A stretch of DNA of 64,000 nt from Cryptomeria japonica. Its lineage: Eukaryota; Streptophyta; Pinopsida; Cupressales; Cupressaceae. The translations under genes and the position numbers were made by a program. The notes under the pieces were generated by a model. It worked only from the letters and a program-made list of their open reading frames with translations. It did no database searches and was not told the origin of the DNA. Below, in pieces: positions 32,494-43,911 of the stretch (positions within the stretch are counted from its first letter, which is position 1; every line of letters starts with the position of its first letter). The stretch is from contig NC_081406.1 of assembly GCF_030272615.1 (NCBI RefSeq), forward strand, positions 248,615,218-248,679,217. The letters run 5' to 3'.

Positions 32494-35400
32494 CTATGTG
32501 TAAAACCTGCGAAGGTGCATATTGTTGATAGGATCCTCCAAAGGTTGACCTTTTGTAGTTGAGAGTTGATATGCCCCAGATCCATATGCTACTGTAATGA
32601 TGTAAGGACCGAGCCAATTTGGTTTGAAGTTGCCCTTCTTCTCTTTGTCTTGCTGATTTTTAGGATTTTCTCTAAAAATTAAGTCACCCACATCAAATGT
32701 GTGAGTCTTGACTTTATGATTGTAACTGCATTGTTCCTTGACTGAATGTTGTGTATCTTGAGTGACTATCTTCCTTGATGAAGGAACTAAGATAGAATTA
32801 CTAATGTGTAGACTACACAGGCCTGTATGCATGTCAACTGAAGAAGTTTGGGCATCCTTGATAACAAAGTCCCTCAAGGAAGCTCTATTAAAGGTCCATG
32901 ATGTATCGCCAGAAGGGAAAGGATGTCTGGAACAAGTGGATGAGTGATGAAGGCTTATGATTGTGAAAAGAAGTGAAAGTAGGATAGCATGATGGAGACT
33001 TAGGATCAACAAGTATGCTTTTTGACTTAAAATTTTAGAGCTTTTGTCCCCAGTTATTTTGATATTAGGGGAGATCATCTCTTGCTCCTTTTTCTTCATA
33101 GAATACTTATCCTTGAATTTTATTTTTGCAGAGTCTAGTAGCTTTTGATTTTGATTTGGACTAAAGGACTTTTCTTTAGTTTTGACTTGTAGATTTTTCT
33201 TTTCAAAGCTTGATTTTTGATCCCCAATGAGTAAGGGATTTTGTAATTCTTGTTGATCCAAGTCTAGGAGCGGAGTGGAAATGGAATGAGTGGATGAAAT
33301 GGTAAGGCTATATGAGTTTTCAAGAGGGTTGGCGATATTCTCAATAGATTCTTTGTTGGAACCACTCTTAGGAGTATTGATATCAAGAGATGCTTGCACC
33401 ACTAGAGGAGATTTGTATTCGGACTTAGTAGCCATAACACTAGGTGGTTCACACCCAATTCCTTGGCATTGAAAATTGTTTGTAGGTTGTTCCTGTTGAC
33501 TGAATACCTTACGAGATAATGGGAGTTGGTCAACATGAAATATATACTCACCACATTCTAGGTCTTTAATCTTGAACTTTTCTTTTAGCTCTGCTTGTTT
33601 GGATGTAGAAGCTTTTAAGGATTCAGGATCCACATATGTCGATGAAGGAACAGCTTCGCGATTGACTGGGAATGTTATTTCTGATCGAGGTTGCAGATTG
33701 TTGCAATATATGAATGGATTTGGATATACTTTGACAGTCACTTCAACTCCATTGTGTGGAAACTTGATACATCAATAATATGTAGATGGTACTGCACTCA
33801 TCTCATGAATCCAAGGACGTCCCAAGAGTATGTTGTATGTGAGATATAGATCAAGGACCTGAAAAACAACATCCTTTGTAACAGGCCCAACTTTGAGAGG
33901 TAAGGTGACTGTGCCTTTGGATGAACGCTCTTCATCATCATATGCCTTGATGGTAATTTTGTTTGTAGAATTCACAACTTTATCAGAATATCCTAGTTGT
34001 TTAATAGTGCTCAATGTACAAATGTTTAGACCTGCTCCTCCATCTATCAGGACTCATTTTATTCGATGTTTGTGTATGAAGGCTTCAATGTGTAATGGTG
34101 CATTATGTGGTTGACTTACGGAGGTGTCATCAGCTTCTATGAATGTAAGGGAGTGTGGAATGGAAAGGTATCCCACCATGGCTTGAAATTGGTCCACGTT
34201 CAAATTAGTAGGAACAACAGTTTCTCTCAAGATTTTATCAAGAATGGCTTTATGTGTGGGGGATACGCGCAAGAGTTCAAGTATGGAGATGAGCGCTGGT
34301 GTCTTTCCTAACTATTCTACAAGGTCATACTTAGGCTTGGTTGATGAGGAAGCGGTGTTTTTGGTTGGAGCACCTTGCAAAGTGAATTTACCTCGATTAG
34401 TTGTAACATTACATTCATAGGTAGGTTCAGAAGAAGATCCAATGCCTTTCAGAATGATATTGGGTCTCTGGGTAGAATTCTCAGGGGTTTTGTCCTTGAT
34501 GATAATAGTAGAGACATAATTATCCATTGAAATGTGATTGATAGTTGAATCATAGTTATAGGATGCTCTTGTATAGTTGGTTTAGTCATCTGTGGCTTTA
34601 GCTTTTCCCTTGTTATGTTTTGGGAATGGTTCCTTAAACATCTCATGTTCTTGATTGGATGAGTGTCCTTCAATCTCAATGTCACCTCTATCAATGAGAT
34701 CTTGTATGATGTTCTTCAGTCGATGACAATTTCCTATTTTATGACCTTTGCTCTTATGAAATTCACAATACTCATCATCATTCCACCAATTTGGTTTGAC
34801 CTTTGGCTCATATGGAGGCAAATCTGGAATTGTGATTATCTTGTTTGCCACTAACTTTTTGAAAATGGACTCTAGTGGTTCTCCCAATGGAGTGTACTTC
34901 CTTCATGATTTGGAAGTTGTTTGAGTATTCACCTAATTTGATCCAGAAAAAATGAATTTGGGTCGCACTGTATTGGCATCAACAAAATCATCATTGACTG
35001 TGCTCTTGTTTTTATTCCAAAATCTTGGCTTGTCTTTTCCTTTAAAGTCATCTTTGTTTTCCTTGAATATCTTAATGACTCCTTGTTCAATTAGGACCTT
35101 CTCTGTTGCTAAGCCTTTTTCAATGACATCCTTGAAGGTGGAAAAACAAGCCTTCCTTAAGTCATAACCAATCTCTTTGTTAACATTTTGGGTGAACATC
35201 TCTACCATTTGTTTTTGTGGAATTTCACAAGAGCATCTGCTAGCTAGATTCCTCCATCTTTGTCAAAATGATGAAAAAGACTCTCCATCTTTTTGCTTGG
35301 TGTTGCACAAAGTAGTGACTGATATGTTTGTCTCTATGTTGTAGGAGAAATGTTGAATAAATGCCTCTGCTAAGTCATCCCATGACTTAGTTCCAGGTGG

Positions 35401-36600
35401 AAGTTGGGAGAACCATTCCATAGCTTGATTACCTAAGCTTTGTGGGAATAATCTCATCAAATATGTCTCTTCTGCTGCTACCTCAATGCAAGCTGTGAAA
35501 AACTATCTTATGTGTGCCTTAGGATCCCCTTTTCTTCTATACTTATCAAACTTAGGTGTCACAAAGTATGTAGGAAAAGGAGGCATTGGAATGCTCTTGT
35601 CAAATGGATAAGGACATATGTTTCTCATTGTGTATGTTGGCTTTGGTGTATTTATATCCTCCATTTTCTTTTGTAAGTCCTTGATTTGTTGCTCTAAATT
35701 TCTCTTAGGTGGAGATCGACTTCTTGGACCATACCCCATGCTTGAGGCACCAATTGGAGGAGAAGCATGTTGCATATGTGGATGATATTGATCATACACA
35801 TGTTCATATGGAGGAGGTCTATAATGATGCTGCATATATGGACCACTTGGTATAGACTCATGTTGAGGAATGAAATATCTATTTTGTCCATGTATTCCAT
35901 ACTCTACAGGCATGTCATGTTCTAATGTGTTGCCCCCAAATTTGACACAGGGTTTCCTTGTGTCCAAATTTTGAGCATGCCTTTGAATATCCAATTGCTT
36001 TGGTGGTTGATCCTTAGCATTGATATGTGATTGAGCATATTTCTCTGCATAAGACTTCCATAATGGTCAGCGAAGGTGAGTATCATATGCTTGACCATGT
36101 GTATGTGGGACCTCTGGTTTTTGAAACAAAGATGATGGTGATTCAGGCACAAGATGTGGTCTTCTATTGCCTCCACTATTACGCCTCCTTTGATCCATGT
36201 TGGAGTGAGGTTGTTGCAAAGGTTGATTTTCCATTATTTGAGACATGTCAAAATCATGAGGTATCTTGGCTCCACTTTGTGCCATCACTTGTAGAAAGTA
36301 TTGTCTATCTCTCCTCATTATTTCCTAAACCAATCGATTAAAATGAGGATTCATAATGGATTCTTCCACATCTGCTGAATGTACTGAAAAGTTGTCCATA
36401 TCATCATTATGTGTATCATTGTTGTTTGTAGTGTCCATGTTCTCAACATGTGGAATGTGTCTATAGGCATCCATATCAGGTAATGTAGTATGATCAGAAT
36501 TGAAAAAGATATCACTGTCATACTCATAAGAACTCATGTTTGTGGACTCTTGAGCCTCTTTAGTTTCTCTCCTAGATTTTTGAAGACGGGTTTCAACCAT
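32494..36600 (-). pseudogene. Element B gag-protease-tail frame, pol removed
   Basis: All of 36600-32494 is a single register of about 1369 codons with at least nine stops and no frameshift. Order: gag start MVETRLQKSRRE; gag domain with YFVTPKFDKYRRKGDPKAHI (about 35550) and MEWFSQLPPGTKSW; zinc-knuckle-like YCEFHKSKGHKIGNCHRLKN (about 34770); protease DGGAGLN (about 34040) and NILLGRPWIHEM; a Ser/Lys-rich linker; a hydrophobic segment LLILSLHHAILLSLLFTIIS (about 32970-33030); then the integrase C-terminal tail FKPNWLGPYI and HLRRFYT. RT, RNase H and the integrase core are missing with the frame kept. Element C has the same structure, so this is an inherited non-autonomous form. Confidence 0.9.
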
Positions 36601-36850
36601 GAACTAGGTATTGACCGAGATGTGTGAGACTACATGAAAATGGAAAAAGTATGGAAGACCAAGGGTTGGATGGAATGTAAATGAATCTGAAGTGTACTTG
36701 CAATGTCCAAAGTGTACGACCAAGTATGTATGTAGTAGAGTAGGTGTGACTTCCAAAGAGAGGATAGTTTCTCTTGATGAGGTAAGTTGACCTTGACTCT
36801 AAGTAAGACCAAATGAGACCCAAAGGTGATAGACCTTGATGAGAGACCAC
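36593..36850 (-). CDS. Leader open frame before gag in element B
   Basis: An 85-codon frame, starting MVSHQGLSPLGLIWSYLE, ends at a TGA that overlaps the gag ATG by 8 nt. Element C has an 85-codon counterpart (43654-43911) with the same ends and no indel. No known domain. It may be an upstream regulatory frame or simple sequence conservation. Confidence 0.25.
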   Translation of the reverse strand: MVSHQGLSPLGLIWSYLESRSTYLIKRNYPLFGSHTYSTTYILGRTLWTLQVHFRFIYIPSNPWSSILFPFSCSLTHLGQYLVHG

Positions 36851-37316
36851 TTAGCAAAATGTTGTTGTATGTAGTGTGTTGACAAAGTATGATGAGGACA
36901 AGCAAGTGACCTTTTGATTCAAGTTTAGACAAATGTAAATTTAATGCAAGATGTAAAGCAATGATGGAATTTGTGAGACCCAAAGACAAGTTGAGTGCTA
37001 GATGAAAATCCAAAAAATTCTCTCATTTGCTCTCAAAATTAATTTTTTATGAAAAATCATAAAAAATTCATAGAAAATGAAAATATGCTCCCAAAACTCT
37101 GAATTTTGGATTAAGAGCTCGTGATACTTTCTTCAACCTACAAAAAAAATTTGGTGCAACATTTCCAAGCCATTTGTGAGATATGATAAAATATCTCCAA
37201 GATCTTGATTTTGTGTCCAAAACCCTAGCTGCACAAGATTATTCTCCAAATTGTTTTACAAAATAACAATATAGGGTTAGAAAAATTTGCAAAAAACACA
37301 GATTTAACAAAAATAC

Positions 37317-37339
37317 ATGTCCCACGGGGCATGCCAAAA
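37317..37339 (-). other. Primer binding site of element B
   Basis: On the minus strand TTTTGGCATGCCCCGTGGGA follows the 5' LTR end at once. A, C and D have related sites. I do not assign the tRNA. Confidence 0.75.
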
Positions 37340-38111
37340 TGTTTATGGTGAAAATGGATAACAATAATAATGATATTGAAAGGCTAAATGAATTCAACCA
37401 CAAAACCCTAGCCTAACAACAACAAAGATCCACCATAACATATGAAGATTACCTAAGACAATGCAAATCGAATGAAATCACAAAGATTATACCATCACAT
37501 GTCCAATAGGGTTTGGATCTCCATTCTTCCTATCTCCATTGATCTTGCTTGATATATTTGCTCTCAGATTTTATGTGCACAAGAGCTCAACAAAGAACAG
37601 AATGTGGTTGCAAGTAGGATCGCCTATGTTCGAAAGTGTAGTGTAGTCAAGTAGTCAACGGGGGGTTTGATAATGAAGGAAGCATCTCCTTATATATAAG
37701 ACACTATATGAAATGGAGGGATAAGACTGAGAGGTGTAAAAGAGGTCGGCTATGATTAGAGGGTAGGTAGAGGAAATAATAAAATAATGAGAGGGTAGGT
37801 AGTGTATGAATTAAGAGATGAATGACATGTGTCATGGGTAGAAAAGGCTAATGAATTAATTAAATAAATAAAGATTTATTTAATTAATATAAGAAGTGGA
37901 ATAATTAAATAAATAAAATATTTATTTAATTTAGGAAAGGGTAATTTAAATAAATAAATGTGTTTATTTAAATGAGAAATAAGGCTAGAAGAGGATAAAT
38001 GAATTAATTAAATAAATAAAGATTTATTTAATTAATAGAAGAATTAAGCTTAGATAATTAAATAAATAAAAATATTTATTTAATTAGACTGGACAATTTT
38101 GGGTGTTTACA
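37340..38111 (-). repeat. 5' LTR of element B
   Basis: The 772-bp LTR is nearly the same along its length as 28438-29208, with scattered single-base differences (for example TATATAAG against TATAGAAG near 37695). Confidence 0.93.
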
Positions 38112-38116
38112 ACTAT

Positions 38117-38395
38117 TTTTTATGATTTTTCTTTTTTTGAGATTTTTAATATTTTGTGTTTTTAATAACCAAGAAATGCAAGAAAAGCTCAAAGAAGATT
38201 GTCAAGACACTAAAGCGGAGATTCCAAAAGGAAGGTCGATGCGAGAGAAAATTCAAATTTCCCAATGGAGATGTCATTCTAAAGCGAAGATATCGAAACA
38301 ACGCAACAGAGACATTGTTTTGCAAATAAAAGCTTTGAAAAAACTTGCACAGAGGATTAGTAAAAGGGACATGGGTCCCATCGGGCGTGCCAAAA
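38117..38395 (-). other. Element A leader start and primer site
   Basis: This is the leader of element A beyond element B. The primer site is at 38376-38395: TTTTGGCACGCCCGATGGGA on the minus strand, touching the 5' LTR. Confidence 0.7.
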
Positions 38396-39656
38396 TGAAC
38401 TAAGAAGAAACAAGTCAAAAGTGAGAAGGTTAGTTTAAAACCAAATAAACACAAACATTCAAATAAAGCATAAATTAACTTTATACCTTTACCATGAAGC
38501 CTCATGTTCCTCAAATTAGACCTATAGTGAAGTTGAAGATGTGCCCCTCTTCAACTTGTTTGGATTGGTCCTATGATGGAATTTGGATTAATATCCACAA
38601 ACAATAACAATGGTGTTTTCTAAATGGATGGATGGATTGACTAATGGGAAATGACTAAGGATGAAAGCCTAAATTTGATTATAATGACGATGCAATAAAG
38701 ATGATTCTAATCTCAAATGGGCAACATATAATTGCATAAGGATTGGATGATAATGAAGGGGAGGAGACCCCAATTTATATCCTGAGAGGAAAAGAATGGA
38801 GGGCTAGGATTGATTCGAGATGAAGGGTCAAGATTAAAAGAAGGGTGTGAAGTGGAATGAGAGGACAAGGTATAGATACTAAGAGATTTTCCATAAAGGC
38901 TTTTCTTCTCTCCACACTCCACAAGGTGCATGGGGAAGATATCCCCAAGTACGTTGGAAGAATAAAAGGAATTTAAAATTCCTTGGGGGAGGACAAGGGA
39001 ATTAAAAATTATCATATAATGGATTGCATGGAAAAATGAGAAGAGAAAAGGAATTAAAAATTCATTGGGAAGTGAGGGGGCATTGGAAAGTGAGAATTTG
39101 AAATCCTTGAAATGACCAAAGTTGGTGCATTTAAGGTTTGGGAAGGTGAGAGTCCAGACAAGTCATTTATGGAAAGGAGTTGACTTGCTCCTAATTATGG
39201 TGATTAGGATTGTGCAAATGATCAGCAAGAGGGATTAAGAGGATTAATGAAGAATTAGAATGCAAGTGGGAAAGTTAGAAAGATTTAACAAGAGGAGAGA
39301 GAACAAGTGGAGGAATTAAAAATTGGAGAATAATGGTAATGAGGCTTCTAGAAGAATTAATTAGCTTAAGTGGGAATTAGAAGAAGTGATTTGTAGGAAT
39401 CACTTTGGTTAGGTTAATTAATTAAAATTTATTAACTAAAGGGGACTTCAAGGAATTAATTATTTGGGTAAGACTAGAAGAATACAAGAATAATTGATTT
39501 ATTCGTTAAATAAATTATTGGACTATAGTGACATGATTAATTTAATTTAATTTAATTAATTCTGAGAAGAATAAAAATAACATGATTAAATGGATTAACC
39601 ATCTAGAAAGGATAAATTAATTAAATATTTAATTTAATTAATTTTAAACGTCTACA
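38396..39656 (-). repeat. 5' LTR of element A
   Basis: The 1261-bp LTR has minus-strand ends TGTAGACGTT and TTAGTTCA. It aligns with 1-1155 from about 38499 on. AT-rich inverted repeats (AATTAATTTAATTTAATTAATT type) lie in its U3 part. Confidence 0.88.
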
Positions 39657-40245
39657 ACACATATTTTTGTGTAGGTTTTCAAGATAAGAACCCATGAAAA
39701 TAATTATTATTGCATAGTAGGGGTATGTTAACTACATAGGAATATGAAAATAATGTGTAAATGTTTAGAAATATACAGTAGCCATGTCTTCTTATAGATC
39801 ACCATTTATTGATGAGTTTTGTTAACATGGTAACTTTTGACAATTGCATTAAAGAAACTAACTGAGAAACTTTAATTAGCTTCTATTAGTTGAGAAATAG
39901 TCAAGCCATGAGTTATCTTGTGTTGATTTCAAATAGATAGTACACTTTAATTGATAATGTTTGTAGTTAAGGCAATGCAACAATCCGCTTCCCCCCTTTC
40001 GTATTGTGTTTTGTTCTAGACTAATAAGTTGGTTATTTAAATATTGGACTAAACAATGATGTGGGAGAGGAATGTGTCTATTAAGTTGTTGCTAATATTC
40101 ATGGTTATTGTCATTTGTCCCTTGGAGTCCACAAGGTCCACATGTAGAGTTTTTATTTTGTTTGGTACATTGTTGTATTTGTTTGATGTAGGTCTTGAGG
40201 TGAAAAGAATATCACCTTCAAATATAGATCCAATGCGTTGCCTAC
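39657..40245. other. Spacer between elements A and C
   Basis: I see no repeat end, motif or convincing frame here; it is unclassified AT-rich sequence. The last five bases (CCTAC) are the target duplication of element C. Confidence 0.4.
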
Positions 40246-41063
40246 TGTAGACTCCTAAAATTGTCCAGTCTAATTAAATAAATATTTTTATTTATTTAAT
40301 TATTTTAGCCTAATTCTTCTATTAATTAAACAAATCTTTATTTATTTAATTAATTTATTTATCCTCTTCTAGCCTTATTTCTCATTTGAATAAATAAATT
40401 TATTTATTTAAATTATCCGTTTTCCTAAATTAAATAAATATCTTATTTATTTAATTGATCCCACTTCCTCTATTAATTAAAGAAATCTTTATTTATTTAA
40501 TTAATTCATTAACCTTTTCTACCCATGACACATGTCATTCATCTCTTAATTCCTACACTACCTACCCTCTCATTATTTTATTATTTCCTTTACCTACCCT
40601 CTAATCATAGCCGACCATTTATCTTTTACACTTCTCAATCTTATCCCTCCATTTCATATAGTGTCTTCTATATAAGGAGATGCTTCCTTCATTATCAACC
40701 CTAATCAATCTATGCATCCTAATCAATTGATTACCCTCACTATGCATTCAGCCCCGACTACGCTTTCGAACTTGCATATGCAATCAATCCTACTTGCAAC
40801 CACATTTTCGTTCTTTGTTGAGCTCTTGTGCACATATAAAATCTGAGAGCAAATATATCAAGCAAGATCAATGGAGATAGGAAGAATGGAGATCTAAACC
40901 CTATTGGACATGTGATGGTATAATCTTTGTGATTTCATTCGATTTTCATTGTCTTAGGTAATCTTCATATGTTATGGTGGATCTTTGTTGTTGTTAGGCT
41001 AGGGTTTTGTGGTTGAATTCATTTAGTCTTTCAATATTGTTGTATCCATTTTCACCATATACA
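40246..41063 (+). repeat. 5' LTR of element C
   Basis: The 818-bp LTR starts TGTAGACTCC and ends CATATACA. Five AT-rich inverted repeats fill 40268-40510, the first being TAATTAAATAAATA-TTTT-TATTTATTTAATTA. TATATAAG at 40669-40676 is the promoter. It differs from the 3' LTR by an 18-bp length change near 40705. Confidence 0.93.
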
Positions 41064-41085
41064 TTTTGGCACGCCTGGTGGTACA
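41064..41085 (+). other. Primer binding site of element C
   Basis: TTTTGGCACGCCTGGTGGTA directly follows the LTR, as in the related elements. Confidence 0.75.
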
Positions 41086-41199
41086 TGGATTTTTGTTAGA
41101 TCTATGTTTTTTGCAGATTTTTCTAACCCTATATTGCTATTTTGTAAAACAATTTGGAGAATAACCTTGTGCAGGTAGGGTTTTGGACACATAATCAAG

Positions 41200-42060
41200 A
41201 TCTTTGAGAGATTTGATCATATCTCACAAACGGCTAAGAATATTTGCACCAAATTTTGTTTGCAAGTTGAGGACAGTATTAACAGCTCTCAATCCAAAAT
41301 GCAAAATTTGTGGAGTACATTTTCATTTTCTATGAATTTTTTATGATGTTTCATAAAAAAATAATTTTGAGAGAAAATGAGAGAAGTTTTTGGATTTTCT
41401 TACATTTTTAGAAATATCTCATAATTATACATAGGATCTGTTCTTTGTGATTTTAATTTTGATACAAAATATTTCCCTAAAAATTGGATCTTTAAAAATT
41501 AGGGTTTTTCCTTATTTTGATCAGATCTCACAAACGGCTTCGAATTTTGGCATTAAATTTGTTTTGAAAGTCATGAAAAGTATCAGAAGGATGCAGCAAA
41601 ATTTTTTATATTTTTTGGATCAAATTTTCATTTTAAATGAATTATTTATGATTTTTCATAAAAAATTAATTTTGAGAGAAAATTAGCAAATTTTTCAGAT
41701 TTTCTTACATTTTTGGAAATATCTCATAATTATACATAGGATATGTTTTTATTTTATTTTAAATTTGATGCAAAATAATTCCTCAAAAATTAGATCTTTG
41801 AAAATTAGGGTTTTGCATTATTTTACTCATATCTCACAAACTACTTGGATTTGTTACAGAACTTTTTTTATGCAGGTTTAAAAGACCATCAAGACTCTCC
41901 AGTAAAAATTTCAGATTTTTTGGATCAATTTTGCATTTTATATGAATTTTTTTATGAGTTTTCATAAAAAATTAATGTTTGGAACAAATTAGCAAATGTT
42001 TTAGATTTTCTTACATTTCTGGAAATCTCTTGAAATTTTACAGGTGCTCTTTCTTTATGA
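41200..42060 (+). repeat. About 305-bp tandem triplication in element C leader
   Basis: The blocks ATATCTCACAAAC and TTTTTCATAAAAAATTAATT followed by TTCTTACATTTTTGGAAAT recur near 41215/41340, 41525/41650 and 41830/41955. Element B has a single copy (37030-37080). Confidence 0.75.
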
Positions 42061-42160
42061 TGAATCGGATCTTTGAATTAGTCAACAAAATTCATTGTTG
42101 AAGGCCCCTATTTCACAAAGTCTTTTGGATCTAAAATTTACCTAACTCGTGTGCTTGCAG

Positions 42161-42712
42161 GAAGGGGTGATCATTTGAAACAATCCAAACTACTATTAGA
42201 TCTTTGTTGTAGATCCTTGGCAATGGTTTTTGATCTTTCATTGTGTGTCTTGTTTTCATAGATTATCAAACACTTCAGTTGGTGCACTAAAATTGAACCA
42301 GTGTCCTTTGTGTCTTAGGCAATAGGCTCTTTTTGTTTAATCTTTAGAAGGCCTGTCTCCCCATGTGGTCATTAGGACTACTAATGAGGAGAGAACGACC
42401 CAAGTGGTAGCAAAAGAAAAGCCATCTTCTTCCAAAGAAGGGGTGATCATTTGAAACAATCCAAACTACTATTAGATCTTTGTTGCAGAACCTTGGCAAC
42501 GGTTTTTGATCTTTCATTGTGTGTCTTGTTTTCATAGATTATCAAACACTTCAATTGGTGCACTAAAATTGAACCAGTGTCCTTTATGTCTTGGGCAATA
42601 GGCTCTTTTTGTTTAATCTTTAGAGGGCCTGTCTCCCCGTGTGGTCATTAGGACTACTAGTGAGGAGAGAACGACCCAAGTGGTAGCAAAAGAAAAGCCA
42701 TCTTCTTCCAAA
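42161..42712 (+). repeat. 276-bp tandem duplication in element C leader
   Basis: Unit 1 starts GAAGGGGTGATCATTTG at 42161 and unit 2 the same at 42437. Both end CCATCTTCTTCCAAA. The two units differ at only a few bases, so the duplication is recent relative to the element. Confidence 0.92.
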
Positions 42713-43200
42713 CCACTATAAATAACTGTATTCATGGTGAAAAATATGAATAAAGTGTGCTGATTAGTTCATACCGACACTATGTCTCCCCATAAACCCG
42801 TTTGATCAAATTTATTTGATCATTTGTAGGGAATAACCCCTATCGACTGGAAGCCTTTTGTATTTACAGAGCTGAAAGTGCCGCATGTATGGCCACACGA
42901 GCGGATGCCCTTAATAGCACCTTTTTGTTTTAGAAGCCAAAATCCTTCTAGTTGTTGGGGTAGGAGGTTGGACCTCTAGGGGCGGCCCACACACATATGG
43001 TTCTTAGTAGAGATACAAAGTTCGCCATGGGGAGTTTTCGTGGGGACTGATGCTTGGCTGCCCTGAGAAGTGAGTGCTGAGGGTGGAGCCAGTGGGGTCA
43101 AGCATCTAAGTATCCACTCTGAATAGCATAGCCTCGGAGGAAACCCCATGTGGGATCAACAACTATTGTCTTGGCCAACCATAAGAATTGTGCTTGTCTT
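42640..43200 (+). other. Structured GC-richer leader segment of element C
   Basis: AGAGAACGACCCAAGTGG, then CCACTATAAATAA, then a GC-rich stretch. Element D has GGGAATGACCTAAGTGG and CCCACTATAAAATAA at the matching leader position (62200-62265). It may be a packaging or translation signal; this is inference. Confidence 0.4.
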
Positions 43201-43653
43201 ATTTTGAACTATCAAACATTCAAGACCAAATAGCAAAACGTTGTGTCTTTTGTGTCTTCAAGTGTATGTAAAACATTCTTACATCAAACAACACACTTTT
43301 CTTGGAGTCATTTTGAGTCTAAACACTTGCAAACATTGAGTCCTCATCAACATTATGTCCTCTTGTCACGGAAATACAGTCAAAATTTTATATTTGGTCC
43401 CAACAAACAACTTCACAAATTGGAAAAATTTACAGTCCAACAAACAAGAGCAATTAGTTTCAGAATTCTTGAGCTTCCTAAGTCATTTCTCTCAATTTTC
43501 ATCTAGTATTCAACCTATCTTTGGGTCTCACAAAGTCCATCATTGCTTTACACCTTACATTACATTCACATTTGTCTAAACCTGAGTCAAAAGGTCAGTT
43601 GCTTGTCCTTATCATACTTTGTCAACACACTACATACAACAACATTTTGTTAA

Positions 43654-43911
43654 GTGGTCCCTCATCAAGGTCTATCACCTTTGGGTCTCATTTGGTCTTA
43701 CTTAGAGTCAAGGTCAACTTACCTCATCAAGAGAAACTATCATCTCTTTGGAAGCCACACCTACTCTACTACATGCATACTTGGTCTTAAACTTTGGACA
43801 TTGCAAGTAAACCTCAGATTCATTTACATTCCATCCAAGTCTTGGTCTTCCATACTCTTTCCATTTTCATCTAGTCACACACATCTTGGTCAATACCTAG
43901 TTCATGGTTGA
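43654..43911 (+). CDS. Leader open frame before gag in element C
   Basis: This 85-codon counterpart of the frame in element B starts MVPHQGLSPLGLIWSYLE. Its TGA overlaps the gag ATG (43904) by 8 nt. An overlapping frame is open too. No domain is recognised. Confidence 0.25.
   Translation: MVPHQGLSPLGLIWSYLESRSTYLIKRNYHLFGSHTYSTTCILGLKLWTLQVNLRFIYIPSKSWSSILFPFSSSHTHLGQYLVHG

Larger units (their letters stand above)
28438..38111 (-). mobile_element. Gypsy element B, lacking RT, RNase H and integrase core
   Basis: LTRs 28438-29208 and 37340-38111 and a perfect 5-bp target duplication ACTAT (28433-28437, 38112-38116) bound it; it sits in the leader of element A. The length is 9674 bp. It has a primer site at 37317-37339, gag-protease-tail at 36600-32494, GTGAAAACC boxes, an antisense PMD gene and a polypurine tract at 29209-29222. 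It is a non-autonomous relative of element C. Confidence 0.95.
1..39656 (-). mobile_element. Gypsy (Tat-like) element A, left end cut by window
   Basis: A pair of directly repeated LTRs (1-1155 and 38396-39656) bounds minus-strand gag, protease, RT, RNase H, second RNase H and integrase in the Ty3/gypsy order. The polarity agrees at both ends: a polypurine tract abuts the left LTR and a primer site abuts the right LTR. The second RNase H after the first is a mark of the Tat lineage. By alignment with the right LTR about 104 bp of the left LTR lie outside the window, so the target duplication cannot be checked. Five later insertions interrupt it: a solo copia LTR, a full copia element, another solo LTR, a TRIM and gypsy element B. 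Confidence 0.85.

Noticed and set aside
32133-32562. Phe-rich frames near the box region of element B
   Set aside because: They are translations of T-rich simple sequence.
36630-37013. 127-codon leader protein in element B
   Set aside because: The overlapping frame in C is shortened by a frame change and two frames are open over the same stretch; this is better explained by sequence conservation and low stop density.
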